A DNA stretch of 64,000 bases from Planomonospora sp. ID82291 (GCF_015711645.1 NZ_JABTEX010000002.1:1612001-1676000); one strand, 5' to 3'. Shown: positions 25,291 to 34,638, counted from the first letter of the stretch. Made by a program: numbers and translations. The notes: generated from the sequence alone by a model not told the origin.

Positions 25291-25349
25291 GGTGCGCACC
25301 CCGTCGTGCTGCGGACGCGGCGCCCGCACCCGTCCGCGCGGATGCGCGC

Positions 25350-25688
25350 TCAGGACGGGGCCTCGCTCGCCGGCCGTCTGCGGGTCGCGGCGATGACGCT
25401 GTCCAGGAGCCCGGGGAAGAGCGCGTCGAGGTCGTCGCGGCGCAGCGAGTTCAGTTTCGCGGTGCCGTGGTAGACCTGCCGGATGACCCCGGCTTCGCGC
25501 AGGACGCGGTAGTGGTGGGTGCCGGTGGACTTGCTGACGGCGAGTTCGATCTCCGAGCACGGGACGCCCCTGCCGGAGTCGGCGAGGAAGCGCACGATCT
25601 CCAGGCGCACGGGCTCGGCGAGGGCGTGCAGCACCGCCTCCAGCCGGATCTCCCCGACGCTCGGATGGTCCAGGATCCGCGTGGACAT
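25350..25688 (-). CDS. ArsR-family transcriptional repressor
   Basis: The 112-residue winged-helix protein reads LEAVLHALAEPVRLEIVRFL, then SEIELAVSKSTGTHHYRVLR (recognition helix) and a C-terminal helix. There is no ArsR-type Cys metal site (no ELCVCD), so it is not a classical metal sensor. It is divergent from the flavin oxidoreductase, with repeated palindromic elements between them, so it probably controls that gene and itself. Confidence 0.87.
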   Translation of the reverse strand: MSTRILDHPSVGEIRLEAVLHALAEPVRLEIVRFLADSGRGVPCSEIELAVSKSTGTHHYRVLREAGVIRQVYHGTAKLNSLRRDDLDALFPGLLDSVIAATRRRPASEAPS

Positions 25689-25713
25689 CGGCTACCCCTC
25701 CTCGGCCCGGCAT

Positions 25714-25768
25714 GATCGTATGACATCCATCGTAGTTTGACATTCGTCGTAGTACGACGTCTATCGTA
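25714..25768. promoter_or_regulatory. Operator region between arsR-type gene and flavin oxidoreductase
   Basis: The perfect palindrome CGTCGTAGTACGACG (25745-25759, 7-bp arms) is flanked by similar half-sites: GATCGTATGA (25714), ATCGTAGTTTGA (25729) and TATCGTATGAG (25762). The site starts 26 bp upstream of the ArsR start and ends about 50 bp before the oxidoreductase GTG. It is a likely binding site of the ArsR protein. Confidence 0.6.
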
Positions 25769-25819
25769 TGAGTGCCGGCCCCGGACGAGTGGCCCCCGAA
25801 CGAGTGAGACGAGGTCCCC

Positions 25820-26911
25820 GTGCTGTTCGATCCCATCACCCTGCGGTCCCTGACGATCCCCAACCGGGTCTGGATGGCGCCGATGTGCCAGTACTCCGCC
25901 GCGGCGGACGGTCCGGAGACGGGAGTGCCGAACGACTGGCACCTCTCCCACCTCGCCGCCCGGGCGGCGGGCGGCACCGGGCTGATCCTCACCGAGGCGA
26001 CGGCGGTCTCCCCGGAGGGCCGGATCTCCCCGGCCGACCTCGGACTGTGGAACGAGCGGCAGGAGGAGGCGTTCGCCCGGATCACCCGGTTCCTCACCGA
26101 GTACGGCACCGTGCCCGGCATCCAGCTCGCGCACGCCGGGCGCAAGGCCTCCACCGACCTGACCTGGCGCGGCGGGCGGCCGGTCGGCGAGGCCGACGGC
26201 GGCTGGCGGCCGGTCGGGCCGAGCCCGCTCCCGTTCGCGCCCGGCCACCCGGTCCCGCACGAGCTGACGGCGGACGAGATCCAGCGGGTCGTCGGCGACT
26301 TCGCCCGGGCGGCGGAGCGCGCGCTGCGGGCGGGCTTCCAGGTGGCGGAGGTGCACGGCGCGCACGGTTACCTGATCGGCGAGTTCCTCTCCCCGCACAG
26401 CAACCACCGCACCGACGGCTACGGCGGCTCGTTCGACGGCCGCATCCGCCTGGCCCTGGAGGTCGTCGACGCCGTGCGGGCCGTCTGGCCCGAGGACCTG
26501 CCGGTGTTCTTCCGCGTCTCGGCCACCGACTGGCTCACCGAGAACCCCGAGGACGAGCGGGAGGGCTGGACCGTCGACGACACCGTCCGGCTGGCCAAGG
26601 AACTGCTCACCCGCGGCGTGGACCTGCTCGACGTCTCCAGCGGCGGCAACGCCCCCGGCGCGCGGATCCCCACCGGCCCCGGCTACCAGGTGCCGTTCGC
26701 GGCCCGGGTCCGCGCCGAGACCGACCTGCCGGTCGCCGCCGTCGGCGAGATCACCGAGCCGCGCCAGGCCGAGGAGATCGTCGCCTCCGGGCAGGCCGAC
26801 GCCGTCCTGCTCGGCCGCGAGCTCCTGCGCACCCCCTACTGGCCGAACCTGGCCGCCCGCGAGCTGGGCGCGGAGCCCCGCTGGCCCGACCAGTACCACC
26901 GCGCCGTCTGA
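25820..26911 (+). CDS. Old yellow enzyme-type NADH:flavin oxidoreductase (YqjM-like)
   Basis: The 363-residue TIM-barrel FMN enzyme has the N-terminal IPNRVWMAPMCQYSA (Cys of the YqjM subclass), IQLAHAGRKAS, FQVAEVHGAHGYLIGEFLSP (active-site His pair region), SNHRTDGYGGSF and a phosphate-binding end LLGRELLRTPYW. It reduces activated C=C bonds of enones with NAD(P)H. The GTG start has GAGG about 7 nt upstream. It is divergent from an ArsR repressor, suggesting induction by an electrophile, as known for YqjM-type enzymes; the inducer is inferred. Confidence 0.93.
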   Translation: MLFDPITLRSLTIPNRVWMAPMCQYSAAADGPETGVPNDWHLSHLAARAAGGTGLILTEATAVSPEGRISPADLGLWNERQEEAFARITRFLTEYGTVPGIQLAHAGRKASTDLTWRGGRPVGEADGGWRPVGPSPLPFAPGHPVPHELTADEIQRVVGDFARAAERALRAGFQVAEVHGAHGYLIGEFLSPHSNHRTDGYGGSFDGRIRLALEVVDAVRAVWPEDLPVFFRVSATDWLTENPEDEREGWTVDDTVRLAKELLTRGVDLLDVSSGGNAPGARIPTGPGYQVPFAARVRAETDLPVAAVGEITEPRQAEEIVASGQADAVLLGRELLRTPYWPNLAARELGAEPRWPDQYHRAV

Positions 26912-26918
26912 ATCCTGC

Positions 26919-26975
26919 GGACTCCGGCCGTGCTCCGGCCGGGGCGCGCCGGACTCCGGCCGTGCTCCGGCCGGG
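26919..26975. repeat. 32-bp direct duplication with hairpin potential
   Basis: A G/C-rich unit starting at 26919 recurs at offset 32 (26951 onward). Each copy holds CTCCGGCCGTGCTCCGGCCG, which can fold on itself. It starts 8 bp after the oxidoreductase stop, so it may double as a transcription terminator. Confidence 0.65.
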
Positions 26976-27052
26976 CCGGGCCGGGCCGTGCCGGGTCGCG
27001 CCGGGCCGTGCCGTACCGTACCGGCGGCGGCGGCCCGGCGGACCCGCTCCGG

Positions 27053-28177
27053 TCAGACCGCCGGGACCGGGGCGGGCGCCGCCGCGGAACCGGTCGCGGC
27101 GCGGATCCGCCGGATCTCGTCGGCCGGATACGGGACGGTCCTGCGCTCGTCGATCAGCGTGCCGTAGAACGCGTTCACGGCGGCGGCGACCGGCGCGTAC
27201 CGCCGGATGACCGCCGCGGCCTCCGCCGGGACGCCGGGGAGCACGGCGCCCCGGGCGCACTCCCGGACGAGGTCGAGGAGCTCCTCCCGGCCGGAGGGCC
27301 GCCCCAGGACGATCACCAGCCGGTTGACCAGGGCCCTCTCGGCGTAGGCCGCGTCGTGGTCGGCGTTCAGCCGCAGGAAGTCCCGCTCGGTCGCGGAGAG
27401 CTCGAACCGGGGAGAGGCGGCGAGGCCGAAGTCCGTGAAGTAGAGGCGGCGGCCGTCGGTGAGGATGTTGCAGAAGTGCGTGTCGAAGTGGAGCAGCCCG
27501 CCGGCGTTCATGAAGGAGACCCCGGCCGCCAGCTCGCGCTCCATCATGGCGCACGCCGCCGCGACGGCGTCGTCCCCGAGGGCGACCTGCGCGTTCAGCC
27601 AGTCGTACAGGTTCTGCGGGAGGTACTCCAGGAAGAGCACGACGCTCGCCGAGGCCCGCGCGGACGCCTCCATCCGCTCGCGCACCGCGGGGGACCCCTC
27701 CCAGTACGCCACCGCGGCCTCGATCTCCGCGCGCTGCCCGGCCGTCGGCGCCCGGGGCGGTTCCGGCAGCACCCGCCAGTGGTGCAGCAGGGGGAAGCCC
27801 GCGTGCCGCCCGCCGAGCACCCAGCCGGTCGTCATGGCGTGCGCGGCCAGCTCGCGCCAGACGCCGAACCCGGCCCCCGGGCCGAGGCCGTACTGGCAGA
27901 AGGGGGGGACCCCGAACAGGTTCGCCGTGGAACGGACGTTCTCCGGGCGGCGCTCCAGATCGGTGAGGGGGATGCGCTTGACGAAGACCGGCGTGCCCTC
28001 GACCTCCAGCAGCGCCGTCGTGCCGCCGACCCCGGAGCCGAGACGCGGGGCCCCGGCCACGAGCTCGCCCAGCCGCCGGTCGCCGAGGAGCTCCAGGGCG
28101 GTGGAGACGGCACAGTGGCGGGCGAGCCGCGCGGCGTGGGACATGTCCGGCGGGCCGGGCGGCGGGCTGCTCGTCAT
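27053..28177 (-). CDS. Protein-kinase-fold phosphotransferase-like protein
   Basis: The protein has 374 residues. The catalytic region is LLHFDTHFCNILTDGRRLYF then TDFGLA: an HxDxxxxN catalytic loop followed by a DFG metal motif, as in protein kinases and aminoglycoside/choline kinase relatives. An upstream GTPVFVKRIPLTDLE supplies the ATP-binding Lys. I prefer the ATG at 28177 because GGGGAA precedes it by 4 nt; an ATG at 28189 is four codons upstream. Substrate (protein or small molecule) is not deducible. It is divergent from a two-component system. Confidence 0.75.
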   Translation of the reverse strand: MTSSPPPGPPDMSHAARLARHCAVSTALELLGDRRLGELVAGAPRLGSGVGGTTALLEVEGTPVFVKRIPLTDLERRPENVRSTANLFGVPPFCQYGLGPGAGFGVWRELAAHAMTTGWVLGGRHAGFPLLHHWRVLPEPPRAPTAGQRAEIEAAVAYWEGSPAVRERMEASARASASVVLFLEYLPQNLYDWLNAQVALGDDAVAAACAMMERELAAGVSFMNAGGLLHFDTHFCNILTDGRRLYFTDFGLAASPRFELSATERDFLRLNADHDAAYAERALVNRLVIVLGRPSGREELLDLVRECARGAVLPGVPAEAAAVIRRYAPVAAAVNAFYGTLIDERRTVPYPADEIRRIRAATGSAAAPAPVPAV

Positions 28178-28296
28178 GGCGTTCCCCATTTCTTGATCTT
28201 GCCGGTGGGGCTACCGTACGCTCAACGGGACCATCCGAACAGATCAGGACGGTGCGGAGAGATCCGGCCGGAGCGGCCCCGGGCCCCAGGAGCCAC

Positions 28297-29604
28297 ATGA
28301 TGCCGACGTCCCCGGACCGGCGGGCCGCCGGGTTCCCGGCCGTGCCGTCGTCCGCCGCCGACGCGGCGATCACCGGTGCGGTGGCCGCGGCGACCCTGTG
28401 GGCCGCGCTGAGGTGGGGCCAGGGCGGGCCGTGGGCGGCGGCGCTGGGACTCGGCGCCTCGGCGCCGCTGTTCTGGAGGCGCAGGGCGCCCGTCGGCACC
28501 GGCGCGGTGGTGGGCGCCGCGACGACCGGGCTCGCGCTGGCCCACGCGCTGCCGCCGCTGCCGTACGGCGCGCTGGTGTCGCTGTACACGGTGGCGGCGC
28601 TGAGCCCGCCGCGGCGGCGGCTGCTGAGCGTGGCGGGCGGCGGGGTGCTGCTGGTGGCGTCCCTGGCGGTGCCGGGGGAGTCGCCGGACGCCTTCGGCTA
28701 CGTCGGCATGGCGTTCGCCGTCGCCTACGCGCTGGGCACCGGTGCGCGGGCGCGCCGGGCGGAGATCGCGGTGCTGGCCGAGCGCACCCGCCGGCTGGAG
28801 GAGGAGCGCGCGGCGGTCGCCGCAGGCGAGCGGACCCGCATCGCGCGCGACATGCACGACGTCCTGACGCACTCGGTCGGCATCATGGTCGTCCAGGCGG
28901 ACGCCGGTTTCCTGGTGACGCGCACCGACCCCGGCCGGGCGGAGGCCGCGTTCGAGGCGATAGCGGAGACCGGGCGCGAGGCGATCGTCCAGCTCCGCCG
29001 CGTCCTCGGGGCGTTGCGGTCGGACGGCGATGGACGGGCCGGTGGACGGGTCGGCGGGTCGGACGGCGGCGGACGGGCCGGTGGACGGGCCGGCGGGACC
29101 GCTCCGGTCCCGCCGCCGGGGCTCGCCTCCCTGGACCGCCTGGCCGGGCAGTTCGGGAAGGCGGGACTGGAGGTGACCGTCGAGTCCCGCGGCGAGGCCG
29201 GGCCGGTGCCCGCCGACGTCGACATCGCGGCCTACCGGATCGTCCAGGAGTCGCTGGCGAACACCCTCCGGCACGCGGGAGCCTCGACCGCACGGGTACG
29301 GCTGCGGTGGTCCCCCGCCGAGCTGCGGATCGAGGTGACCGACGACGGCCGCGGGACCGCCCCGGCCGGAACCCCGGGACACGGCCTGATCGGCATGCGG
29401 GAACGGGTCGTGGCGTGCGGAGGCACGCTGCGGGCGGGTCCCCGGGAAGGAGGGGACGGCGGGTTCGCCGTCACCGCGACGCTGCCGGTCGGGGAGAGGC
29501 CCGTCGACGCCGCGGACGGGGAGCCCGGCATCGCCGCAGGCGGAGAAGGCGGCGTCGCCGCGGGAGAGGAGGCCGCCGGTGCTGCGCGTGCTCGTCGTCG
29601 ATGA
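28297..29604 (+). CDS. NarL-type sensor histidine kinase
   Basis: The protein has 435 residues. Four or five N-terminal membrane segments (about 20-150) are followed by the HisKA_3 box (RTRIARDMHDVLTHSVGIMV, phosphoacceptor His) and a HATPase_c with N-box (RIVQESLANTLRHAGAS), DDGRGTAP and GHGLIGMRERV. The linker between the two carries a Gly/Arg-rich repeat coded by a DNA tandem repeat (about 29025-29100). The ATG at 28297 has AGGAG 5 nt upstream. Its stop overlaps the response-regulator start by 26 bp, so the two are translationally coupled. The signal is unknown. Confidence 0.9.
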   Translation: MMPTSPDRRAAGFPAVPSSAADAAITGAVAAATLWAALRWGQGGPWAAALGLGASAPLFWRRRAPVGTGAVVGAATTGLALAHALPPLPYGALVSLYTVAALSPPRRRLLSVAGGGVLLVASLAVPGESPDAFGYVGMAFAVAYALGTGARARRAEIAVLAERTRRLEEERAAVAAGERTRIARDMHDVLTHSVGIMVVQADAGFLVTRTDPGRAEAAFEAIAETGREAIVQLRRVLGALRSDGDGRAGGRVGGSDGGGRAGGRAGGTAPVPPPGLASLDRLAGQFGKAGLEVTVESRGEAGPVPADVDIAAYRIVQESLANTLRHAGASTARVRLRWSPAELRIEVTDDGRGTAPAGTPGHGLIGMRERVVACGGTLRAGPREGGDGGFAVTATLPVGERPVDAADGEPGIAAGGEGGVAAGEEAAGAARARRR

Positions 29605-30244
29605 CCAGGACCTGTTCCGCGCCGGGTTCGCCCTGATCCTGGACTCCCAGCCGGGCATCACCGTGGTCGGCGAGGCCGCCGACGGCGCCGAGGCGGTCGG
29701 GCGCGCGGTCGGGCTCCGGCCCGACGTGGTGGTGATGGACATCCGGATGCCCGGCGTCGACGGGGTCGAGGCGACCGCCCGGATCTGCGCGCGCACCGAC
29801 GCCAGGGTCCTGGTGCTCACGATGTTCGACCTCGACGAGTACGTCTACGCCGCGCTGCGGGCCGGGGCCAGCGGGTTCCTGCTCAAGGACGTCCACCGGG
29901 ACGGCCTGGTCGAGGCCGTGCGGGCGGTGGCCGCGGGCGACGTGCTGCTGTCTCCGGCCGTCACCCGGCGGCTGGTCGCCGACGTGGTGGGGCGGGGCGG
30001 CGCCGTACCGCGGCTGAGGGCCCGGCTCGGTGAGCTGACCGCACGGGAGCGGGAGACCCTGGAGCAGGTGGCACGGGGGCTGTCCAACGCCGAGATCGCC
30101 GCGGCGCTGACCGTGAGCGAGCACACGGTCAAGACCCACGTCAGCAACCTGCTGGCCAAGCTCGGCCTGCGGGACCGGGCGCAGGCGGTGGTCTTCGCCT
30201 ACGAATCGGGCCTCGTCACGGCGGGGACTCACTCCTGGGAATGA
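29579..30244 (+). CDS. LuxR/NarL-family response regulator
   Basis: The protein has 221 residues. The receiver domain (LRVLVVDDQDLFRAGFALIL, phosphoacceptor Asp in VVMDIRMPGVDG, Lys in FLLKDVHRDG) is followed by a LuxR-type HTH (LTARERETLEQVARGLSNAE, VSEHTVKTHVSNLLAKLGL). The GTG start lies inside the 3' end of the kinase gene. It is the cognate partner of the upstream kinase; target genes are unknown. Confidence 0.94.
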   Translation: MLRVLVVDDQDLFRAGFALILDSQPGITVVGEAADGAEAVGRAVGLRPDVVVMDIRMPGVDGVEATARICARTDARVLVLTMFDLDEYVYAALRAGASGFLLKDVHRDGLVEAVRAVAAGDVLLSPAVTRRLVADVVGRGGAVPRLRARLGELTARERETLEQVARGLSNAEIAAALTVSEHTVKTHVSNLLAKLGLRDRAQAVVFAYESGLVTAGTHSWE

Positions 30245-30331
30245 CGGCGGGTTCACTCCTGGCGGCGATCCGCCCGGGTCCTCGCGGCGGGCAGCATCGG
30301 AGCCCCGTCCTTCGTCGAGGAGACCGCTCCG

Positions 30332-31831
30332 ATGCGCCCGTTCCCGTTCCCCGCCGCGGCACCGCCGCCGCTCCCCGGGGCGGCCCTGCCTCCGTTCCCC
30401 GCCGCGGTCCTGGCCGCGGCCGTCTCCGGGGCCCTGCTCTTCTTCGGCACCGGGCTCGCCCCGGTTCCCTGGCTCACCTGGTCGGCACCCCTCCCGGTCC
30501 TGCTGCTCGCGCCGAGGGTGCCCGCGCCCGCGGCGTGCGCCGCGGCGTTCACGGCGTGGGCCGCCGGCGGGCTGAACATGTGGAGCTTCCACCGGGAGCA
30601 GCTGGAGGCGCCGGTCCCGGCCGCGCTCGCCGTCGTGGCCGTCCCCGCGCTGCTCGCGGCGGCGGCCGTGCTCGCGTTCCGGACCCTGCTGCGGCGGGGC
30701 GGACCGGCACCGGCCGCGCTGTCCGTGCCCGCGATCTGGGTGGGCGGGGAGTACCTGGTGTCGGTGCTCGGGCCCGACGGGGCGCTGTGGAGCCTGGCCT
30801 ACACCCAGACCGACGTGCGCCCGGTGGTCCAGCTCGCCTCGCTCACCGGGGTGTGGGGGATCTCGTTCCTGCTGACGGGGATCCCGGCGGCCGTCGCCGC
30901 GGTCTGCGCGCCGGGCCCGGCGGGGCGGGCCCGGTGGGGCGTCGGGCTGGCCGCGCTGCTCCTGCTCGCCGCCTCGGCGGGCTACGGGGCCGTACGGCTC
31001 GCCGGCCCGGCCGGGGAGCGGCGGACGGTGGCGCTGCTGGCCGCCGGCCAGCGCGGCGACTGGGCGCCGGTGGACACGCCGCGGGGCGCCGAGAAGCTCG
31101 GCGCCGTGCTGGCGCGCCTGCGCGCCCTGCCCCCGGGCACCGACGTCGCGGTGCTGCCGGAGGGGGGCTTCGTCACCGAGGAGGCGGACCTCCCGCGGAT
31201 CACCGGCCCGCTGGCGGCGCTGGCCCGCGACCGGCGCATGGACGTCGTGGCCGGTGTGATCGTCACCGACGCCCGCCGGAACACGGCCGTGCTCTTCTCC
31301 GGAGCGGGAGGCGAACCGCAGGTGTACCGCAAGCGGCACCTGGTGCCCGGCGTCGAACCGTACGAGGCGGGGGACCGGATCCTGCTGGCCGGCGACTCGG
31401 GTGTGGCGATCTGCCGGGACCTGGACTTCCCCGCCCTGGCGCGCGCGTACCGTCGCAGCGGCGCCGCGGTCATGCTCGTGCCGGCCTGGGACTTCGTCCG
31501 CGACGCCTGGCAGCACTCCCGCCCGGCGGTGATGCGCGGGGTGGAGAACGGTTTCTCGGTCGTGCGCAGCGCCGCGGACGGCAACCTGACGGTGAGCGAC
31601 CCGTACGGGCGCGTGCTCGCCGAGCGGGGGGCCCGGACCCGCTCGATCACGACCGTCGTCACGGCCGTCCCGGTGGGCGGCGCCGGCACCCTCTACACAC
31701 GCTGGGGGGACTGGTTCGCCTGGTTCTGCCTCGCGTCGGCCGCCGCCGTCGCCGGGTGGCCGGCCGTGCGGCGGCGGGTGCGGCCGGAGCGGCGGTCAGC
31801 CGGCGGCCGGAGCCGGGACGGCGGGGCCTGA
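30332..31831 (+). CDS. lnt: Apolipoprotein N-acyltransferase
   Basis: The protein has 499 residues. Six or seven membrane segments are followed by a nitrilase-like catalytic domain with the triad Glu-Lys-Cys: VAVLPEGGF (Glu), VYRKRHLVPGVEPYEAGD (Lys) and VAICRDLDFP (Cys). The C-terminus has a last membrane segment (WFAWFCLASAAAVAGWPAV). It N-acylates lipoproteins at the outer face of the membrane. The last 36 bp overlap the convergent DUF2306 gene. The ATG has GGAGA 8 nt upstream. Confidence 0.88.
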   Translation: MRPFPFPAAAPPPLPGAALPPFPAAVLAAAVSGALLFFGTGLAPVPWLTWSAPLPVLLLAPRVPAPAACAAAFTAWAAGGLNMWSFHREQLEAPVPAALAVVAVPALLAAAAVLAFRTLLRRGGPAPAALSVPAIWVGGEYLVSVLGPDGALWSLAYTQTDVRPVVQLASLTGVWGISFLLTGIPAAVAAVCAPGPAGRARWGVGLAALLLLAASAGYGAVRLAGPAGERRTVALLAAGQRGDWAPVDTPRGAEKLGAVLARLRALPPGTDVAVLPEGGFVTEEADLPRITGPLAALARDRRMDVVAGVIVTDARRNTAVLFSGAGGEPQVYRKRHLVPGVEPYEAGDRILLAGDSGVAICRDLDFPALARAYRRSGAAVMLVPAWDFVRDAWQHSRPAVMRGVENGFSVVRSAADGNLTVSDPYGRVLAERGARTRSITTVVTAVPVGGAGTLYTRWGDWFAWFCLASAAAVAGWPAVRRRVRPERRSAGGRSRDGGA

Positions 31832-32593
31832 GCCGGCGGGCGCCGTGGGAGTCATGGGAGCCGCGGGAGCCGCGGACAGCCGGTACGAGGGCAGCCCGCG
31901 CCGCCTGATCAGCCATTCGGCGACGACGAGGTTCGGCAGCCAGCACAGGAACGGCACCGCGTGGTAGGCGTTGGCGAACAGTGCGTCGGCGTCGGCCGCC
32001 GCGCCCGCGAACGGCGTCTGCACCGTGATGAGGACGCCGGTCCAGGTCCGCAGGGTCACCGCGGCGTAGGTGAGCGCGTAGTTGCGGATCATCCAGGCCT
32101 GGTGGCCGGCGAGGTCGCCGCGGCGGATCGCCCGGTAGCCGCGCAGGGCGGTGTACCCCCACAGCAGGGCCAGCGCGCCGAACCCGAAGAGCCCGACCAG
32201 CCCGGCCGAGTTGAAGGGGGTCATGACCAGCGAGGAGGCGGCGCCCACGGCGATCGCGCCGAGATAGGTCCGGCCGATGACGCGGTGCGCGGTGCGGAAC
32301 CGGCCGCGCAGCCGCCGGGAGAACTGCCAGGGTCCCAGCGCGAGGGCGACCGAGGCGCTGACCACGTGGACGTAGAAGGCCGCCTGGATCGCGGGCGGAG
32401 CGTCGGCGTAGGCGCTCGCCAGGCCCGCGTCGTCGGCGGCCAGGGCCCGCAGGCTGCTCTGCGCGTAGAGGGCGAGCGAGGAGCCGGCGATCGCCAGCGC
32501 GGACAGCAGGACCACGGTCCAGCCGATGCGGGACTGCGGGCGGGTTCGCGGTCGCGGCGCCGGGCCGGGTACCGCGGTGGTGACGCCGGGCAT
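31796..32593 (-). CDS. DUF2306 integral membrane protein
   Basis: The protein has 265 residues and about seven hydrophobic segments. It shows the DUF2306 pattern (FYVHVVSASVALALGPWQFS, RTAHRVIGRTYLGAIAVGA, AGHQAWMIRNYALTYAAVTL with conserved His and Arg). The function of the family is unknown. The ATG has GGGGAG 6 nt upstream. It is divergent from a TetR regulator, which probably represses it. Confidence 0.85.
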   Translation of the reverse strand: MPGVTTAVPGPAPRPRTRPQSRIGWTVVLLSALAIAGSSLALYAQSSLRALAADDAGLASAYADAPPAIQAAFYVHVVSASVALALGPWQFSRRLRGRFRTAHRVIGRTYLGAIAVGAASSLVMTPFNSAGLVGLFGFGALALLWGYTALRGYRAIRRGDLAGHQAWMIRNYALTYAAVTLRTWTGVLITVQTPFAGAAADADALFANAYHAVPFLCWLPNLVVAEWLIRRRGLPSYRLSAAPAAPMTPTAPAGSGPAVPAPAAG

Positions 32594-32637
32594 GCGTTCT
32601 CCCCATCAATGTTTAAATCATTCACAATGTGAGCGCC

Positions 32638-32664
32638 TTCAACATAAGGGGCGATGTTAGAGTC
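32638..32664. promoter_or_regulatory. TetR-type operator candidate
   Basis: The inverted repeat AACAT-N8-ATGTT (32641-32645 and 32654-32658) sits in the AT-richer 77-bp divergent gap between the DUF2306 gene and the tetR-type gene. A further CAACAT follows at 32667. Placement fits autoregulation of both genes. Confidence 0.5.
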
Positions 32665-32670
32665 GTCAAC

Positions 32671-33306
32671 ATGTCCGACGGCGATCGCATCCGAACCTCG
32701 TACCATCACGGGGCGCTCCGGCAGGCGCTGATCGAGGGCGCCCGCGCCCTGCTCGCCGAGCGGGGCGCCGCGGCGTTCAGCCTCAGCGAGCTGGCCCGCC
32801 GGGTGGGGGTGAGCACCGCCGCGCCGTACCGGCACTTCGCCGACAAGGACGCGCTGCTCGACGCGCTGGCGGACGAGGGCTACGTGGCCTTCCACGCCGG
32901 ACTGGAGGAGGCCGCCCGCGCGGCCTCCGACCCCGGCGACCGCATCGTGCGGCTGGGCGAGGTCTATCTGCGCTTCGCGGAGGAGGCCCCCGCGCTCTTC
33001 GAGATCATGTTCCGGGACCGGCCGGGCCGCCCGTCCGGTCCCGTGGCCTTCGAGTCGCTGGTCACCGCGGTGGAGCAGGCGCAGCGGGCCGGTGCGCTGC
33101 CGTCCGCGCAGCCGCCCGCGATCCTGGCCCGGACGGTCTGGGCGACGCTGCACGGGCTCGCGGTGCTGGCCGGGCAGGGCGGGTTCGCCAAGCTGGGCCT
33201 CGGCGCGCCCCGGGACCTGCTCGCCGCGGAGAGCCTGGCGGCGTTCCTGCGGGAGCGGCCGGCGCAGGAGGGCCCGGACGCGAATCGCCGCACCGCCGGA
33301 GGATGA
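32671..33306 (+). CDS. TetR-family transcriptional regulator
   Basis: The protein has 211 residues. The N-terminal HTH (LIEGARALLAERGAAAFSLS then ELARRVGVSTAAPYRHFADK) is typical of TetR. The C-terminal ligand domain is of the WHG/TetR_C_13-like type (LHGLAVLAGQGGFAKLGLG). The ATG at 32671 gives MSDGDRIRTSYHHG, a common family start. It is likely the repressor of the divergent DUF2306 gene. Confidence 0.9.
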   Translation: MSDGDRIRTSYHHGALRQALIEGARALLAERGAAAFSLSELARRVGVSTAAPYRHFADKDALLDALADEGYVAFHAGLEEAARAASDPGDRIVRLGEVYLRFAEEAPALFEIMFRDRPGRPSGPVAFESLVTAVEQAQRAGALPSAQPPAILARTVWATLHGLAVLAGQGGFAKLGLGAPRDLLAAESLAAFLRERPAQEGPDANRRTAGG

Positions 33307-33372
33307 TCCCGGTGGTGCGGCGAGTCCGACGAGGCGGACGGGGTGCGGGGCGGTGGACGGCGGTGCGTCCGC

Positions 33373-34638
33373 TCAGCCGCCCGCTCCCGCCCGGCGCTTG
33401 GCCCAGACGTCGAAGGCGACGGCGACGAGCAGCACCAGGCCCTTGAAGAGCATCACCTGCTCGCTCGGCGCGCCGATGAGGGACATGCCGTTGTTGATCA
33501 CGGCCATGATGAGGCCGCCGGTGATGGCGCCCACCACCTTGCCGACGCCGCCCTGTACGGCGGCGCCGCCGATGAACGCCGCCGCGATGGCGTCCAGCTC
33601 GAAGCTGTTGCCCGCGGTGGGACCGGCCTGGTTGAGGCGTCCGGCGAAGATGATGCCGGCCACGGCCGAGAGCACGCCCATGTTGACGAAGAGCCAGAAC
33701 GTGACGGACTTGACCTTGATGCCGGACAGGCTCGCCGCGTGCAGGTTGCCGCCGATGGCGTAGATGTGGCGGCCGAAGACGGTGCGCGTGGTCAGCAGGG
33801 TGTACCCCAGCACGAGGGCCGCGAGCAGCACCAGGACCCAGGGCAGGTTCTTGAACCGGGCCAGCTGCACGATGACCGTCAGCACCACCGCGGCGGCGAC
33901 GACCATCTTGAGCGCGAACAGCGGCAGCGCGTCGACCTGCTGCCGGTAGCCGAGGCGCGCCTGGCGGGCCCGCCACTGGGTGACGACGATCCCCGCCACG
34001 ATGGACAGGCCGATGATCAGGGTGACCAGGTCGGCGCCGCCGAGCGGGCCGAGGCCGACGTTGCCGAGGAAGCCGGGCAGGAAGCCGTTGGCCAGGGTCC
34101 GGACCTCGTCGGGGAAGGGGCCGATGCCCTGGTTGCCGAGCACGGTGAGGGTCAGCGCCCGGAAGATCAGCATTCCGGCCAGGGTGACGATGAACGCCGG
34201 GATGCCGAAGTAGGCGATCCAGTACCCCTGCCAGGCCCCGATCAGGGCGCCGACCAGGAGCGTGATGAGGAGCGCCGGTGGCCAGGGCATGCCCATGTCC
34301 ACCATCAGCACCGCCGAGACGGCGCCGCTGACCGCCACCACCGAGCCCACCGACAGGTCGATGTGGCCGGCGATGATGATCAGGATCATGCCGATCGCGA
34401 GGATCAGGATGTAGGAGTTCTGCACCATGATGTTCGAGATGTTCTGCGGGCTCAGCAGACCACCGTCGGTCAGGATGGAGAAGAGAACGATGATCGCCGC
34501 GAAGGCGATGTAGATGCCGCTCTCACGCAGGTTGAAGGAGAACCGGCCCCCCGGTGTCTTCGCGGGCGGTGGACCGCCGCTCATGACCTCGGCACCGGCC
34601 TCGCGTGCCGGAGCCTTGCCGCTGCTCGTGTGTGCCAT
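33373..34638 (-). CDS. mmsB: Multiple-monosaccharide ABC transporter permease
   Basis: The protein has 421 residues and about ten membrane segments of the BPD_transp_2 family (GHIDLSVGSVVAVSGAVSAV, GIPAFIVTLAGMLIFRALTL, GRHIYAIGGNLHAASLSGIK, FIGGAAVQGGVGKVVGAITG). Its length and central insertion fit MmsB/XylH-like permeases. Its start overlaps the ATPase stop by one base (TAATG), so translation is coupled. It imports a sugar bound by the ChvE-type protein upstream. Confidence 0.92.
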   Translation of the reverse strand: MAHTSSGKAPAREAGAEVMSGGPPPAKTPGGRFSFNLRESGIYIAFAAIIVLFSILTDGGLLSPQNISNIMVQNSYILILAIGMILIIIAGHIDLSVGSVVAVSGAVSAVLMVDMGMPWPPALLITLLVGALIGAWQGYWIAYFGIPAFIVTLAGMLIFRALTLTVLGNQGIGPFPDEVRTLANGFLPGFLGNVGLGPLGGADLVTLIIGLSIVAGIVVTQWRARQARLGYRQQVDALPLFALKMVVAAAVVLTVIVQLARFKNLPWVLVLLAALVLGYTLLTTRTVFGRHIYAIGGNLHAASLSGIKVKSVTFWLFVNMGVLSAVAGIIFAGRLNQAGPTAGNSFELDAIAAAFIGGAAVQGGVGKVVGAITGGLIMAVINNGMSLIGAPSEQVMLFKGLVLLVAVAFDVWAKRRAGAGG

